From: Serratia oryzae
Lineage (GTDB): Bacteria > Pseudomonadota > Gammaproteobacteria > Enterobacterales > Enterobacteriaceae
Direction: 5' to 3'
Assembly (NCBI RefSeq): GCF_001976145.1
Contig: NZ_MOXD01000001.1
Coordinates: 434,001 to 498,000, forward strand
DNA: 64,000 bases
Shown here: positions 28,962 to 40,359 of the stretch, in pieces
How positions within the stretch are numbered: the first letter of the stretch is position 1
Layout: the number at the start of each line of letters is the position of its first letter
Notes under the pieces: generated by a model
The model's database searches: none
What the model was told of the DNA's origin: nothing
The model's input: only the letters and a program-made list of their open reading frames with translations
Position numbers and translations under genes: made by a program

Positions 28962-29354
28962 CTATTGGGAGGAGTTATCGCCCGCCTTGCTGTTAATTAG
29001 CCAGACACCCAACAGAATAAACAAGGTGCCCAATGTTTTCAGCAACGTCGCTGGCTCATCAAACCAAGGTAGGAACACCGCGGCCAGATAAACCAACGCG
29101 TAGCTGACGCTCAACAACGGGTAAGCACGATTCAGCGGCAGGTGGCGTAAGGCAAAGAACCAGCACAGCATCGATAAGGCATAGCCGAATATGCCACCAC
29201 TGACTGCCAATAGCGCCTGCCAATAGTGGCCTACCAGTTCCAAACTCACCTCTGCCAATGATAAGAGTGGAATTTGCGCCATTCCCCATTTCATCAGCAA
29301 TTGTGCCAACGTCACCAGCAGAACGCTGGCGGCGCCCCAAGCGTAACCCCTCAT
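28962..29354 (-). CDS. arnF: ArnF, undecaprenyl-P-L-Ara4N flippase subunit
   Basis: A 130-residue EmrE-like membrane protein with four hydrophobic segments. With ArnE it is proposed to flip undecaprenyl phosphate-alpha-L-Ara4N to the periplasmic face. It overlaps arnE by 4 bases and is the last gene of arnBCADTEF. Sequence shows the paired family features [19 protein letters not shown] and [12 protein letters not shown]. Confidence 0.93.
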   Translation of the reverse strand: MRGYAWGAASVLLVTLAQLLMKWGMAQIPLLSLAEVSLELVGHYWQALLAVSGGIFGYALSMLCWFFALRHLPLNRAYPLLSVSYALVYLAAVFLPWFDEPATLLKTLGTLFILLGVWLINSKAGDNSSQ

Positions 29355-29695
29355 GAATTAAGGCTCATCAGCAGGATCCCCAGCATAATTGACACCACTC
29401 CACACCAGTGGCGCAGCGTAGTAGGCTCGTTAAACAGCCAACGTGCCGTCAGCGTCACCAACACAAAGTTCAGGCTGAGCATCGGGTAGGCCAAGCTGAG
29501 CGGCAAACGCTGCAGCACGTTAAGCCATAACAGCATGCCCAGCCCCAGGAAGATGACCGCCAGAGACAGCCAGCGTAGCGTCGTGCTCACACGCTGGTTT
29601 CCCGCCCGATCCCAGGTTTGTGCAGCCTGTTTTTGGCATAACTGCCCTGCGCAGGTAAACAGGCTAACCAGCATAACCAGTACATAAGCCATCAT
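29351..29695 (-). CDS. arnE: ArnE, undecaprenyl-P-L-Ara4N flippase subunit
   Basis: About 114 residues with four membrane segments and the ArnE hallmarks AGQLCQKQA and [11 protein letters not shown]. Two consecutive ATG codons (29695 and 29692) overlap the arnT stop; the first forms the usual ATGA overlap and is taken as start. An upstream in-frame ATG at 29713 would lie inside arnT and is less likely. It acts with ArnF. Confidence 0.9.
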   Translation of the reverse strand: MMAYVLVMLVSLFTCAGQLCQKQAAQTWDRAGNQRVSTTLRWLSLAVIFLGLGMLLWLNVLQRLPLSLAYPMLSLNFVLVTLTARWLFNEPTTLRHWCGVVSIMLGILLMSLNS

Positions 29696-31356
29696 GGCAG
29701 CTGTTTGTACCATAGCAGCGCTAAACGGTGCATTTTGGTCATGCTATCCGGCACAGGGAGATTCTGTGATACCTCCTCGCCACGGGAAAGCTGCAACACC
29801 AGCGATACATCCCCCTGTTTGCGCGCCTGCTCAAGCCACTGCGGGAAATCCTCATCACGAATATAGTGGCTGCGAGAATCTTCGTAACTCAGGCCGTAGG
29901 ATACTTCCCCTTTTTGGCTGAACATCAGTATGTTGCTGCGTTTCAGTTCCCAAGCCAACCCTGCGGCAACCCCCACGCTGTCAGTGAGGACATAGTGACT
30001 CTGACTCAGCACCGGCAGATTAGCCCGTATAAAATTCTGCGGCTGTTTTGAATCAATGACCTGCTGCGGAATGGCATAACCAATCAGCAAGCAGAGCAAC
30101 AGTGGACAGGCCGCGGCCCAAGCCCAACGCTGCGCATTTTTGCGCGCAGAAATCACAGCAAACATCAGCCACCCAGCGAAAGCAACAAAGCCAAAAACAA
30201 TCTTCGGCCACTCATCTGGAGTGAACAGCTTAGCGTTAGGCAACAACCCCAGCACCATCAACAATAAAGCCGCGATCCCCACCAGGCCGAACAGACCGTT
30301 GAGTACGGCATTTGCTTTGAACACGCGGGTGCGCAATTGCGCTACGCAATCTTCCGCATAGGCCGCCATCAGCAATGCCAACGGTGCCATACACGGCAGA
30401 ATGTAGGTCGCCAACTTGCCCTTGGCGATGCTGAAAAAAATTAACGGCATCAGCACCCAGCTCAGCAGGAAAAACAGTTCTGGGCGCTGAGCGCGCTCAC
30501 GCCAACCTTTGAGTAATGAGCCAGGTAATAGGCCCAGCCAAGGAAATACTGCAGCAATCAGGATCGGCAGGTAATACCAGATTGGCGCTTTATGCTGGGC
30601 ATTCTCTTCGGCAAAGCGCTGGATGTGCTCGATCCAGAAGAAATAGTTCCAGTAATCCGGTTCACGCTGGGCCACCGCCAGTGCCCACGGCAGGCTCAGC
30701 AGCACCGCCACCACCACCGCCACCGGCCCGTAAATCAGCAGCTCTTTGATTTTGCGCTGCTGGATCACAATCGGGATCACCGCAATCACCGGTACCGCCA
30801 GCGCCAGGAACCCTTTGGTCATAAAGCCCATACCACAGGCCAAACCGAGCAGCACATAGCCCGTCAGTTTGCCTCTGACGCTAGTTGCTTTCAGCGTCAG
30901 ATAATAACTGACCATCGCCGCCGTCAGCCACAGCGAGATCATCGGATCGAGTACGCTGTAGGTGCCAACGCTGAACACCAGGAACATCGACAGGAAGATC
31001 AGCACCGCCAAGTAGGCACGGTGCGCGTTTTTCCACATCAGCCAGGCCAGGGCAAACACCAGCAATGCGGCCAGCCCGGTGCTGAATACGGAAGCAAAAC
31101 GCACGGCAAAATTGTTATCGCCAAACAGCCACTGACTGACGTTATTGAACCAGTAACCGGCGACCGGTTTTTCAAAATAACGCAGGCCAAGCAGATTAGG
31201 GACAACCCAATCCCCCTTCGCCAGCATTTCACGGCTAATCTCGGCATAGCGAGTTTCATCTGGTTGCCATAGCAGGCGTCCATTGAGCGGAATCAGATAG
31301 ACCAGAACAAAAAAAATGGCCACGACAATGGCCCAGGTTCCTTTCAGCGCTTTCAT
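29692..31356 (-). CDS. arnT: ArnT, lipid A 4-amino-4-deoxy-L-arabinose transferase
   Basis: A 554-residue GT83 polytopic glycosyltransferase that moves L-Ara4N from undecaprenyl phosphate to lipid A phosphates on the periplasmic side, giving polymyxin resistance. The acidic periplasmic motif [13 protein letters not shown] (residues 33-45) near the N-terminus and the many membrane segments are family features. Coupled to arnD by a 4-base overlap. Confidence 0.96.
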   Translation of the reverse strand: MKALKGTWAIVVAIFFVLVYLIPLNGRLLWQPDETRYAEISREMLAKGDWVVPNLLGLRYFEKPVAGYWFNNVSQWLFGDNNFAVRFASVFSTGLAALLVFALAWLMWKNAHRAYLAVLIFLSMFLVFSVGTYSVLDPMISLWLTAAMVSYYLTLKATSVRGKLTGYVLLGLACGMGFMTKGFLALAVPVIAVIPIVIQQRKIKELLIYGPVAVVVAVLLSLPWALAVAQREPDYWNYFFWIEHIQRFAEENAQHKAPIWYYLPILIAAVFPWLGLLPGSLLKGWRERAQRPELFFLLSWVLMPLIFFSIAKGKLATYILPCMAPLALLMAAYAEDCVAQLRTRVFKANAVLNGLFGLVGIAALLLMVLGLLPNAKLFTPDEWPKIVFGFVAFAGWLMFAVISARKNAQRWAWAAACPLLLCLLIGYAIPQQVIDSKQPQNFIRANLPVLSQSHYVLTDSVGVAAGLAWELKRSNILMFSQKGEVSYGLSYEDSRSHYIRDEDFPQWLEQARKQGDVSLVLQLSRGEEVSQNLPVPDSMTKMHRLALLWYKQLP

Positions 31357-32264
31357 GAAACGTCTTTTTCCTCTACTTCAGTTTGACAACCTAACCAGCC
31401 TTCACGGCCAGGGAACGGTGCCCGCGTAATGCGGCCTAACGGCAGCGAGGCCGGATCCGCAGGTAACAAGGCGCTCAATGGGCAGAATTCGATGCCCTGC
31501 TGCTGCGCACGCTGCAACAGATCTTCAAACATGGCCGCTTGCGACATGCCCTCCACTTCGGTGTGAATGGTGTACACCGGCACGCCCCGATCGTTTTCGA
31601 TGGCGCGCAGAATGTAGTCATTGAAGCCCGCCATGCTGACTTCGCTGCCAATCACTTCATCAAAGGTGGGGAGTGTCACGGGGATTTGCACCGTTCCTGG
31701 TTGACCGTTGTTTAATAACGGACGAAACGGATGTGTGCCACGGCAATCGCTGTTGTATTGGAAATTGAACCCCTGCTTCACTTCAACGACCCGCTGATCG
31801 GCACGCCAACCTGCCACCGCCGAGCAGGTAACCGGTTGCCCGGTGCTCGCGGTCAGCGCGTCAACGCCCAACTGCACTTGTCGTTTCAATTCTTCTTCAG
31901 ACCAGCGCGCTACGCGAGCCTGCCAGCCTTGATGATCCCAGGCGTGCAGCCCCACTTCATGACCAGCCTCGGCGGTACGCTTCATCAGCGCCCCCAACGC
32001 ACGGGAGATGTTACGCCCCGGCCAGGCGGTGCCGGCCAGCAAAATATCCCAGCCATACAGCGAAGCCGCGTTTGAGCGCAGCATTTTCATCAGGAATTGG
32101 GGACGAAGGAGGCGCCACAAGTGGCGCCCCATATTGTCTGGCCCTACGCTGAAGAAGAAACTGGCCTGAATACCTTGCTTATCGAACAGCTCCAACAACC
32201 GCGGCACCCCTTCACGGGTACCGCTGAAGGTATCTACATCAACTCGCAGGCCAACCTTCTTCAT
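31353..32264 (-). CDS. arnD: ArnD, undecaprenyl-P-L-Ara4FN deformylase
   Basis: A 303-residue polysaccharide-deacetylase-family (NodB) enzyme. It removes the formyl group from undecaprenyl phosphate-L-Ara4FN, making the pathway irreversible. The N-terminal metal/catalytic Asp pair RVDVDTF (about residues 7-13) and the later [10 protein letters not shown] block are visible. It overlaps arnA and arnT by 4 bases each. Confidence 0.95.
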   Translation of the reverse strand: MKKVGLRVDVDTFSGTREGVPRLLELFDKQGIQASFFFSVGPDNMGRHLWRLLRPQFLMKMLRSNAASLYGWDILLAGTAWPGRNISRALGALMKRTAEAGHEVGLHAWDHQGWQARVARWSEEELKRQVQLGVDALTASTGQPVTCSAVAGWRADQRVVEVKQGFNFQYNSDCRGTHPFRPLLNNGQPGTVQIPVTLPTFDEVIGSEVSMAGFNDYILRAIENDRGVPVYTIHTEVEGMSQAAMFEDLLQRAQQQGIEFCPLSALLPADPASLPLGRITRAPFPGREGWLGCQTEVEEKDVS

Positions 32265-34246
32265 GCACCATTACCTTCCTTCACCGTAGTACGCAGGAAG
32301 TAATCCAGGGTGTCGGCAACGGTCTGCTGCATCGCGATAGTAGGCTGCCAGCCCAGCAAGCGGCGCGCATTTTTGATGCTTGGCGTGCGATGCTCTACGT
32401 CCTGATAACCCTTGCCGTAGTAGCTGCTGCTTTCCACATCTTTGAATCCGGCAAACGGCGGGAAGTTGCCACGCAACGGGTGGTTGTTGAAGCTTTCCAA
32501 CAACATTTCCGCCAGTTCACGAATGCTCGCTTCGTTGGTCGGGTTGCCGATGTTGACGATCTGGCCGTCACACATCCCATCACGGTTTTCAATAATGCGG
32601 TATAGCGCTTCAATACCGTCATTGATGTCGGTAAAGCAGCGTTTCTGCGCCCCACCGTCAACCAGTTTGATCGGTGAACCTTCAACCAGGTTGAGGATCA
32701 ACTGGGTGATAGCACGGGAAGAACCGATACGTGCTGCATCCAGATTATCCAGGCGCGGCCCCATCCAGTTAAACGGACGGAACAGGGTGAACTTCAGGCC
32801 TTCTTTGGCACCGTAGGCCCAGATCACCCGGTCCAGCAACTGCTTGGATACGGAATAGATCCAACGTTGTTTGCTGATTGGCCCAACGATCAGGCGTGAA
32901 CTGTCTTCATCAAACTCTTTATCATCACACATGCCATAAACTTCAGACGTGGATGGGAAAATGATGCGTTTGTTGTATTTCACACAGTCGCGAACGATTT
33001 TCAGGTTTTCTTCGAAATCCAGCTCGAACACTTTCAGTGGATTACGGGTGTATTCGATCGGCGTGGCGATCGCCACCAGCGGCAGGACCACATCACATTT
33101 CTTGATGTGATACTCGATCCACTCGGAATGGATGCTGATATCTCCCTCAACAAAGTGGAAGCGTGGGTTATCCAGGAAACGGCTGATGGCGTCGGAACCG
33201 ATATCCAGACCATAAATGTCATAACGGTCTTCACGCAGCAAGCGCTCGGTCAGGTGGTTACCAATAAAGCCGTTAACCCCGAGGATCAATACGCGGGTTC
33301 TGCGCTTCATCGCTGCACTTGGCTTCGGAGCCAGGCGAACATCGGTCACAATACCCATCTCCAGCGCCAGACGTGAGCCCTGTACGTATAAACCAGACTC
33401 GCTCTGGCCTGCGACGATCTCCAACGCGCCATCGCCACAGGCAATAATCAGCGGTGACGTGCTTAGTACGGTACCCGGCTGCTTGTCATGCCGGGTGTCC
33501 AACACGCGCGAACGCCATACGATCAGCTTGCGCTGGCCGAGATAGCTGAATGCACCTGGGTAAGGTTCGGTGACTGCACGCACCAGATTGTCGATCTCAC
33601 GGGCAGACTTGTGCCACAGGATCTCGCCATCCGCTGCCGTGCGGCGGCCAAAATAGCTGGCATCCGCTTCATTTTGCTGGGTGAAGGTTGCTGTGCCGTT
33701 TTTCAGCTTTGGCAACTGCTCTTTCAACAGTGCCTGTGCGGCTTCCAACACTTTCTTATGCAACGTCAGCGCAGTGTCGCTACTGGAGATCGCGACTTTA
33801 TGCTGGCCAACGATATCCCCTGCATCTGGACGCTTAACCATTTTGTGCAGCGTCACGCCGGTTTCTGTTTCGCCATTCAGCAGCGCCCAGTTAACCGGCG
33901 CACGCCCGCGATAACGTGGTAACAGTGAACCATGCAGGTTGAAACCGCCCTTCGGTGCCAATGACAGCACTTCTTCACTCAGCATGTTGCGGTAGTAGAA
34001 AGAGAAAATGATGTCAGGCTGCAGTTCACGAATGCGCTCAACCCACAGCGGGTGGTTCACATCTTCCGGTGCATAAACCGGCAAATCCAGCTCAGCCCCT
34101 TGGCGGGCAACAGAAGAGAAGAAGTTGTTTTCACCAGGATCGTCGGTATGGGTGAACACCGCCTGCACGTCATAACCCGCTTCAGTCAGCGCCTGCAAAC
34201 CAGCACAGCCGATATCATGGTAAGCAAATACAATAGCTTTCATCAT
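32261..34246 (-). CDS. arnA: ArnA, bifunctional UDP-L-Ara4N formyltransferase / UDP-GlcA decarboxylase
   Basis: A 661-residue two-domain enzyme. The N-terminal formyltransferase domain (1-300) has [16 protein letters not shown] and the C-terminal SDR domain (315-661) has the NAD motif [10 protein letters not shown] and YSVSKQ. It oxidatively decarboxylates UDP-glucuronate and later formylates UDP-L-Ara4N. Length equals E. coli ArnA (660). It overlaps arnC and arnD. Confidence 0.97.
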   Translation of the reverse strand: MMKAIVFAYHDIGCAGLQALTEAGYDVQAVFTHTDDPGENNFFSSVARQGAELDLPVYAPEDVNHPLWVERIRELQPDIIFSFYYRNMLSEEVLSLAPKGGFNLHGSLLPRYRGRAPVNWALLNGETETGVTLHKMVKRPDAGDIVGQHKVAISSSDTALTLHKKVLEAAQALLKEQLPKLKNGTATFTQQNEADASYFGRRTAADGEILWHKSAREIDNLVRAVTEPYPGAFSYLGQRKLIVWRSRVLDTRHDKQPGTVLSTSPLIIACGDGALEIVAGQSESGLYVQGSRLALEMGIVTDVRLAPKPSAAMKRRTRVLILGVNGFIGNHLTERLLREDRYDIYGLDIGSDAISRFLDNPRFHFVEGDISIHSEWIEYHIKKCDVVLPLVAIATPIEYTRNPLKVFELDFEENLKIVRDCVKYNKRIIFPSTSEVYGMCDDKEFDEDSSRLIVGPISKQRWIYSVSKQLLDRVIWAYGAKEGLKFTLFRPFNWMGPRLDNLDAARIGSSRAITQLILNLVEGSPIKLVDGGAQKRCFTDINDGIEALYRIIENRDGMCDGQIVNIGNPTNEASIRELAEMLLESFNNHPLRGNFPPFAGFKDVESSSYYGKGYQDVEHRTPSIKNARRLLGWQPTIAMQQTVADTLDYFLRTTVKEGNGA

Positions 34247-35223
34247 TCTTCTTCCTGAGTATTTTGGGTCTGCTTATCGCCGACCACTTTCTGAACAAAA
34301 TAACGAGGGCGTGCGCGAACATCATTGTAAATCCGGCCGATATACTCCCCCAGCAAACCCATGCCAACAAACTGCGCGCCAATGAAGGTGAAAAGCACGG
34401 CAAACAGGGTGAACACCCCACCGGCAGCCCATTCAGGCCCCAGGATCAAACGCAGGGCGATCAACAGTACCGCCAAAATAAACCCGGATAACGCCACCAC
34501 GCTACCGATCACACTCAGCAAACGCAGTGGCGTGGTCGTCAGGCAAGTGATCAGGTCATACATCAGGTTGATCAACTTCATCAGGCTATATTTGGAATCA
34601 CCGAACTCACGTTCGGCGTGGCGCACCTCAATTTCAGTGGTGCGGCGGGCGAAAGTATTCGCCAGGATAGGGATAAAAGTGCTGCGCTCGTGACAATGTA
34701 ACATTGCCTCAACGATATGACGGCGATAGGCACGCAGCATACAGCCGTAATCCCCCATCGACTTGCCGGTAGCACGCTGAATCATCATATTGATCATGCG
34801 TGAAGCCGACTTGCGGAACCAGGAGTCCTGACGGTTGGCACGCACGGTGCCCACCACGTCGTATCCTTCTTCAGCCACGCTCACCAAGCGTGGGATTTCT
34901 TCCGGTGGGTTTTGTAAATCGGCATCCAGCGTGATCACCAGATCGCCGCTGACCTGATTGAAACCGGCCATAATGGCAGAATGTTGGCCGTAGTTACGGT
35001 TCAGCAATACCGCAATAATGCAGCTATCTGGCTGCTCAGCGGCCGCCGTCAACATCTCGGCGGAATTATCGCTGCTACCATCATCAACCAGAATAATTTC
35101 ATAAGGTTGGGATAACTGCTTACAGGCGGCGGAGGTACGCTCCAACAGTGCAGGCAAGCTTTCCTGTTCGTTGAATACCGGGATGACCACCGAAACTTTC
35201 TTGATCGATTCAGCGCGCGACAC
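34243..35223 (-). CDS. arnC: ArnC, undecaprenyl-phosphate L-Ara4FN transferase
   Basis: A 326-residue GT2 glycosyltransferase with two C-terminal membrane segments. It moves L-Ara4FN from UDP onto undecaprenyl phosphate. GT2 motifs [20 protein letters not shown] and [14 protein letters not shown] are clear. A GTG start at 35223 is chosen: a GGAG site sits 7 bases upstream and the length matches the family (322 in E. coli). It overlaps arnB by 14 bases. An in-frame ATG upstream would lie inside arnB. Confidence 0.93.
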   Translation of the reverse strand: MSRAESIKKVSVVIPVFNEQESLPALLERTSAACKQLSQPYEIILVDDGSSDNSAEMLTAAAEQPDSCIIAVLLNRNYGQHSAIMAGFNQVSGDLVITLDADLQNPPEEIPRLVSVAEEGYDVVGTVRANRQDSWFRKSASRMINMMIQRATGKSMGDYGCMLRAYRRHIVEAMLHCHERSTFIPILANTFARRTTEIEVRHAEREFGDSKYSLMKLINLMYDLITCLTTTPLRLLSVIGSVVALSGFILAVLLIALRLILGPEWAAGGVFTLFAVLFTFIGAQFVGMGLLGEYIGRIYNDVRARPRYFVQKVVGDKQTQNTQEEE

Positions 35224-36364
35224 GAGATAACTCCACAACAGAAGATAAGGCATTGACCACGCGATCGACATCGGCTTCGGTCATGTCAGGGAATAGCGGT
35301 AAGGTGCATAAACGCGCCGAATTCCATTCGGTATTAGGCAACGAAAGCTGCGGATAACGCTCGCGATAGAATTTTTGCGTATGGGCAGCGCGGAAATGCA
35401 GGCCGGTGCCAACACCCACTTCTTTCAAGCGCTCCATCAGTTGATCACGCCCGATACCACAGCGCTCTTCGTCAACACGGACCATAAACAGATGCCAGGC
35501 GTGATCGTGCGGATAATCTGGCAACCCCAACGGCTGGAAAGGAGAATCTTTCAACGCATTGAGGTAACGTTCGGCCAGTATTTTGCGCCGCGTATTCAGC
35601 TCTGGCAGGCGCGCCAGTTGCACTACGGCAATCGCCGCATGAATATCCGAAAGGTTGTATTTATAGCCCGGCTCAACCACTTCAGCCTGCGGCTTGCGCC
35701 CTTGCAACTGACGATCGAAGGCATCAACCCCCAAGCCATGAAACTTCAGGCAACGCACACGATCGGCCAACGCATCGTCGTCGGTGGCAATCAGGCCGCC
35801 CTCAGCACAGGTCAAATTCTTTATCGCGTGGAAAGAGAAAATTGCGGTCCCACGTGCGCCGACCCACTCGCCGTTAAAACGGGCACCCACCGCATGGGCC
35901 GCATCTTCGATCAGGGGGATATTGTGGCGTTGGGCCACCTCGCGCAGCGCATCCATCTGCAATGGTGCACCCGCATAGTGAACGGGGATAATGGCTTTGG
36001 TTCGTGCTGTGATGGCGGCTTCCACATCGGCGGCACTCACCATCAGCGTATCGCGGTCAACATCAATCATCACCGGCGTTGCGCCTAGCAATTCGATCAT
36101 GTTCAGTGTTGAAACCCAGGTCTGTGACGGTGTTATCACCTCATCACCAGGCCTGATACCCAGTGCCATCAGGGTGATATGCATACCCGCTGTCGCAGAA
36201 CAAACGGCAACTGCATGTTTGCATCCGAAGGTTTTACAAAACTCACTTTCCAACTGCTGATTCTGTGGCCCGGTGGTGATCCAGCCGGAACGCAGCACCT
36301 TTTCTACCGCCGCAATTTCTTCATCACCAATCGCTGGGCGTGAAAAAGGCAGGAATTGATCCAT
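35210..36364 (-). CDS. arnB: ArnB, UDP-L-Ara4O aminotransferase
   Basis: A 384-residue PLP-dependent DegT/DnrJ/EryC1-family aminotransferase that makes UDP-L-Ara4N using glutamate. The PLP lysine is in [14 protein letters not shown]. It is the first gene of arnBCADTEF. A PmrA box lies about 117 bases upstream. Confidence 0.96.
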   Translation of the reverse strand: MDQFLPFSRPAIGDEEIAAVEKVLRSGWITTGPQNQQLESEFCKTFGCKHAVAVCSATAGMHITLMALGIRPGDEVITPSQTWVSTLNMIELLGATPVMIDVDRDTLMVSAADVEAAITARTKAIIPVHYAGAPLQMDALREVAQRHNIPLIEDAAHAVGARFNGEWVGARGTAIFSFHAIKNLTCAEGGLIATDDDALADRVRCLKFHGLGVDAFDRQLQGRKPQAEVVEPGYKYNLSDIHAAIAVVQLARLPELNTRRKILAERYLNALKDSPFQPLGLPDYPHDHAWHLFMVRVDEERCGIGRDQLMERLKEVGVGTGLHFRAAHTQKFYRERYPQLSLPNTEWNSARLCTLPLFPDMTEADVDRVVNALSSVVELSRVAR

Positions 36365-36745
36365 AGTTAAACCTCAAACGTCTTAATTTCTTTAAGCCAC
36401 TGTAAAACTGTTTCATTTAACCAACGCTAAACGCCGAAGAATGATTCTTGGTAGGTTCGCCGCCAATGTACGTCGGTTAGCTTAACAAAACCTTAAGCTG
36501 TAAGTGGCAATCTGGGAACTTTCTGAAAAACGCCGCCATTAACAGAAACTAAAATATTCAATATAATCAGATTATTGTGCTGTTTTAATTTTTTAAAAAC
36601 CCTAATTAAGCTTGTCTAGCGTAGCACGTCATTAACGCTTTTCAATGAAAGAATCTTTTTTGAGGGAAAAATCAGATGATAGATTGATGATTCGCAAAAT
36701 ATTCGCGCACAAACTTAACTGATTAAAATAACAGCAAAAAAACAA
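36365..36745. promoter_or_regulatory. arn promoter region
   Basis: A 381-base gap between btuD and arnB with no ORF. It holds the PmrA box listed separately; the remainder near the btuD stop is AT-rich and without a recognised terminator. Confidence 0.55.
36481..36497 (-). promoter_or_regulatory. PmrA (BasR) box of the arn operon
   Basis: Read on the minus strand the site is CTTAAGGTTTTGTTAAG: two CTTAAG-like half-sites with an 11-base period, the spacing of PmrA boxes. A TACATT about 10 bases downstream can serve as -10. The arn operon of related bacteria is PmrA-activated by low Mg2+, acid, Fe3+ or polymyxin. Confidence 0.7.
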
Positions 36746-37501
36746 CTATGCCGTCTTAGTCATAATCCAGCGCTGATCGCCTAGCGCCTGTAAGTGAAAC
36801 TCCACGTCATAAATGCGCGACAGCACCTCTGGCTTCATCACCTCATGCGTGCTCCCTTGCATCACCAATCGCCCGGCATGCAGCAACCAGACCTGTTCGG
36901 CCTGTTGCAGAGTATGGTTCAGATCGTGTGCGCAAATTAACGCGCTGCGCCCACTGTGACAAAATTCCCGCAGCAGGCGATCCAGAGCCACTTTCTGCGC
37001 CACATCCAGGCTGTTGGTCGGTTCATCAAGCAGCAGTAACTGACTGCGTGGGTTCACCGTAGGCCATACCTGCAACAGCGCCGCAGCCAAGCGCACTCGC
37101 TGCCATTCGCCGCCGGATAGCTGGGTCAACATGCGTGATAATTTGTCTGCCAGTTTCAAACAGCGTGACAAGTAAAGGATGGTGTTTTCCAACTCTCTGA
37201 CGTCTGCTCCCGCAGGCAGATGCAAAGCGAGGTATTGGAAGACCGGCATCAGAGCAACGGGTGGCTGCTGCTGGCAGAGATAAGCACGGCGCTGCGCCAA
37301 GTCATGGCCTGAATAATCCCCCAGCGGCCGCCCCGACAACAGAATTTCTCCCTGGCCGGGCAAAACCCCTGCCAGCCTCGCCAACAGCGTACTTTTCCCT
37401 GCGCCGTTGGGGCCAATCAGGTGAACCTGCAACCCAGCTCCTATTTGCCCCGAAACCGGGGCGAAACGACCTTCTACTGCCACTTGGCTGAGTTGCAACA
37501 T
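36746..37501 (-). CDS. btuD: Vitamin B12 ABC transporter ATPase BtuD
   Basis: A 251-residue ATPase of the BtuCDF importer. Walker A is GPNGAGKST, the signature LSGGEWQRVRLA, and Walker B LLLLDEPTNSLD. It works with the permease BtuC on the inner membrane. It is last in btuC-btuE-btuD, 15 bases after btuE. Confidence 0.95.
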   Translation of the reverse strand: MLQLSQVAVEGRFAPVSGQIGAGLQVHLIGPNGAGKSTLLARLAGVLPGQGEILLSGRPLGDYSGHDLAQRRAYLCQQQPPVALMPVFQYLALHLPAGADVRELENTILYLSRCLKLADKLSRMLTQLSGGEWQRVRLAAALLQVWPTVNPRSQLLLLDEPTNSLDVAQKVALDRLLREFCHSGRSALICAHDLNHTLQQAEQVWLLHAGRLVMQGSTHEVMKPEVLSRIYDVEFHLQALGDQRWIMTKTA

Positions 37502-37516
37502 GTTCTGATAGCCCCT

Positions 37517-38068
37517 TTACTTCGCCAGCGCCGCTGTAATCGCTTGTACCAGCAGCGGATCTTCCGGCGTCATATCAGGAGAAAAACGCTGAATTACCGT
37601 ACCATCACGGCCAATCAAAAATTTCTCAAAGTTCCACAAAATGTCACCCGTCTGTTTTGGCGCTCGCCCTTTGCTGCTCATACGCGCCAAAAACTCACTG
37701 CCTTCGGGGGCGATGGCCTGAGGTTTTGCCGTGATCAGTGCCTGATAAAGCGGATGGCGATTAGTACCATTCACTTCGATTTTGGCAAACATCGGGAATT
37801 GGACGCCAAAAGTACTGCGGCAGAAGGCCAGGATCTCTTCATTGCTACCCGGTTCCTGCCCCAAAAATTCGTTTGATGGGAAACCCAGCACGGCAAAACC
37901 CTGTTCTTGGTAGGCCTCATAGAGATTTTCTAACCCTTCATACTGCTTCGTCAGACCACATTCGGAAGCGACGTTGACGACCAGCAGAACGTTCCCTTCG
38001 TAGGCCCCAAGGGTCGTTAGCTGGTTCTCAATGGTTTGCAACGCAACGGTATAAATCGGTTTGCTCAT
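37517..38068 (-). CDS. btuE: Glutathione peroxidase-like BtuE
   Basis: A 183-residue GPx-family protein inside the btu operon, as in E. coli. The peroxidatic Cys37 (ASECGLT) and the Trp145-Asn146 pair are present. The usual FPCNQF motif reads FPSNEF: Cys65 is Ser and the tetrad Gln67 is Glu. E. coli BtuE is a nonessential peroxidase with no B12 role. The variant may lower or alter peroxidase activity. A second GPx gene with an intact tetrad is at 23688-24170. Confidence 0.92.
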   Translation of the reverse strand: MSKPIYTVALQTIENQLTTLGAYEGNVLLVVNVASECGLTKQYEGLENLYEAYQEQGFAVLGFPSNEFLGQEPGSNEEILAFCRSTFGVQFPMFAKIEVNGTNRHPLYQALITAKPQAIAPEGSEFLARMSSKGRAPKQTGDILWNFEKFLIGRDGTVIQRFSPDMTPEDPLLVQAITAALAK

Positions 38069-38139
38069 CAGATTTCATCCTATTGTTTTATTTGCAGGTG
38101 AAGCAGAGAAAGTGCCTGTGGTTCACACCGGCCACGGAT

Positions 38140-39147
38140 TTACCTTACGCTTTTTGAGCGAGCCAGTAACCAGATAAATAGCGGTGCCCCCAGCGTGGCC
38201 GTCACCACACCGATAGGCAATTCCGCAGCGAGCAGTGTGATGCGTGCCAGCACGTCAGCAATCAGCAAAACACCGGCCCCCGCCAGCGCACAACCAGGCA
38301 ATAGAAAGCGCTGATTGGTTAAGCCACTGAGCCGCAGCATATGAGGAATAACCAACCCGACAAAGCCGATCACCCCAGCCAGTGCCACGCTGGTGCCCAC
38401 CAGCCAGCCAATCGCCAGCACCAGCAGGTAGCGCCACAGATAGAGAGAAAGCCCAAGTTGGTGGGCCTGAACTTCGCCCAGAGTCATCAGGTTAAGCACC
38501 TTGCCCTGAGCGCACAGCCACAGCAGCACAGGCAAAACGAGCAGTAACAACCACTTCTGTCGCCAATCCACCCCGCCAAATCCCCCCATCATCCAATACA
38601 TCAGTTGCCGCAGATCGAGACTGGAACTGAAATAGACGGCCCAGGTCATGATGGCGCTGCAGACAATCCCCAAAGCCACTCCCACTAATAACAGGCGTGC
38701 ATTGCTCAAACGGCGACGGCGGGCAAAACTCAATAACAGGAAGGTCATCACCAGCGCACCGAGGATGGCACTCAGGCTCATCAGGGCAACCGGTAATAAA
38801 CCGTTGCCAAACAGCACGGCCAGCACCAGAGCCACTCCGGCCCCGTTCGCCACACCAAGCAATCCTGGCTCCGCCAACGGATTTTCAAACAGCGCCTGCA
38901 TTGCCGCCCCGGCAACCGCCAGGCTGGCTCCGACTAACATCACCGCTAACGCCCGCGGCAGGCGCAACTGCCAGACAAACAACCGAGCAGACTCACTCAG
39001 CCACTGCGTAGGCCAGATCCAGACGTCCCCGGCGCTCAAGCTGAAGATAAAGGCCACCACCACGCCCAACGTCAGTAATGACAAATGGCATTTATCCCGT
39101 CGGTGTTGATTTTGCTGCAATGAAGTAAACGTCTGGCTGGTTGGCAT
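38140..39147 (-). CDS. btuC: Vitamin B12 ABC transporter permease BtuC
   Basis: A 335-residue FecCD-family permease with about ten membrane segments. Family motifs [20 protein letters not shown] and the coupling-helix region [13 protein letters not shown] are visible. With BtuD it forms the BtuCDF importer. In E. coli ihfA lies directly upstream; here a DUF2502 gene does, marking the edge of the conserved block. Confidence 0.95.
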   Translation of the reverse strand: MPTSQTFTSLQQNQHRRDKCHLSLLTLGVVVAFIFSLSAGDVWIWPTQWLSESARLFVWQLRLPRALAVMLVGASLAVAGAAMQALFENPLAEPGLLGVANGAGVALVLAVLFGNGLLPVALMSLSAILGALVMTFLLLSFARRRRLSNARLLLVGVALGIVCSAIMTWAVYFSSSLDLRQLMYWMMGGFGGVDWRQKWLLLLVLPVLLWLCAQGKVLNLMTLGEVQAHQLGLSLYLWRYLLVLAIGWLVGTSVALAGVIGFVGLVIPHMLRLSGLTNQRFLLPGCALAGAGVLLIADVLARITLLAAELPIGVVTATLGAPLFIWLLARSKSVR

Positions 39148-39304
39148 AGGTCGTCAGCGTGGCCTGATGATGAGTATCTTGCCGCAAATATTAGGGGGTT
39201 AGCGCCGTGAGGGAAAGGATTGTATTACAGATAGCAAGGAAAACAGCGGCTAATGGCGCGGATCATAGTCGTTTTGCGAATAAGGCCGACTATGGGGGCT
39301 AGCG

Positions 39305-39556
39305 TTATTGCCACGTTGATTGTACGGTTCGCCCCCAATACAGACCGTTGTCATTGGGTTCCCCTACACCGTGCCCCTGATGCGCATGCCACCACTGTGG
39401 CGGACGCCAATCATAGCCATCCCAGTAGCAGCCTCGTCTTTCCTGCTCTCCCAGATGCACTGAAACGCCGGACACATTGACAGCGATAGAGACATTTGCC
39501 AAAGCAGCTATCGGTAGCAGCAGGGGTAAACACACCAGCAACAGGCGCTTTTTCAT
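39305..39556 (-). CDS. DUF2502 family secreted protein
   Basis: An 83-residue protein with a signal peptide (residues 1-20, cut near ALA-N) and a mature part rich in Trp, Gly, His and Tyr with the GCYWDGYDWRPPQWW block, the pattern of the YpeC/DUF2502 family of small periplasmic proteins. Function unknown. It is between btuC and an orphan fimbrial-like gene. Confidence 0.7.
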   Translation of the reverse strand: MKKRLLLVCLPLLLPIAALANVSIAVNVSGVSVHLGEQERRGCYWDGYDWRPPQWWHAHQGHGVGEPNDNGLYWGRTVQSTWQ

Positions 39557-39997
39557 TGATAACCTCTCTTTATTTCGACGCTGGCAAGGTTATTTTCTTT
39601 GATATTTCTCCTCATGATTATTGCCACCCACTTCAGCGATGTGGGATTCAATATGTCCACACGCCCCACGTTATTTCTGCAACCCTTAATATAATAACGC
39701 AATCCATTTCATTAGCAGATATAACATCACTCCGTTTATACTCGTGACCGGTTGGCAATGCAAAGTTCAATGTAGCTCCAGATTGAAGCTCATTCCACCA
39801 GCCTTATAGTAACCAAGGTGACTATTAATGCGATATCCATCCAATAAGCTTGAAATTAATTCTCACACTCTTCTATCACCTAAATATTTTAATTTTCATT
39901 GTTGCTATTGCTATTCGAAAAAAGGCTGACTAGATTATTAATGACTGCTCGTATTTATGTTACATGGATGTGCACTCCTTGCTTAAAGAGGTGTACC
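39557..39997. other. Intergenic region before the fimbrial-like gene
   Basis: A 441-base AT-rich divergent region. It should hold promoters for both neighbours. No ORF or repeat was recognised. Confidence 0.45.
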
Positions 39998-40306
39998 ATG
40001 AACGCTTACAAGCTCGCCTGCATTTCAGCTTCAATGAGTCTCCTTTTACTCATCAACATCCCACTCGCGAACAGCGCCTCAAGCGGCGTCATCAACTTCA
40101 GAGGGGCGATTGTTGCTGGCGGTTGCACAGTTAACCACTCGCAGAGTACTGTCAATATCAGTTGTTATAACGATAAAGGTAAAGTGGTACATACTACAGC
40201 GCCGATCAATTCAGCGAATGTCAAATTCCTCAGTGGAAAGACTTCAAATATCAAATGGCTTAATCCTCAACACACTCTTGGAATTATGAATATAACGTAC
40301 TCATAA
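39998..40306 (+). CDS. Orphan fimbrial-like secreted protein, 102 aa
   Basis: A signal peptide (about residues 1-27) is followed by GVINFRGAIVAGGCTVN, the type of N-terminal strand found in type 1 pilus subunits, a paired cysteine (Cys43 and Cys56, the subunit disulfide), and a GIMNITYS C-terminus like subunit ends. At about 75 mature residues it is half the usual subunit length, so it lacks much of the Ig fold. No chaperone, usher or other fimbrial gene is nearby. The ATG at 39998 has a GAGG site 6 bases upstream. AT-rich. Possibly a shortened relic or a small specialised subunit. Confidence 0.6.
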   Translation: MNAYKLACISASMSLLLLINIPLANSASSGVINFRGAIVAGGCTVNHSQSTVNISCYNDKGKVVHTTAPINSANVKFLSGKTSNIKWLNPQHTLGIMNITYS

Positions 40307-40359
40307 ATTTAAATCATTTGATACTATGCCGACACCAGGGAATTAACTCACTTAATTAC

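Noticed and set aside
36381-36397. Possible second PmrA box (CTTAAT...TTTAAG) near arnB
   Set aside because: The half-sites have a 9-base rather than the 11-base period of PmrA boxes.
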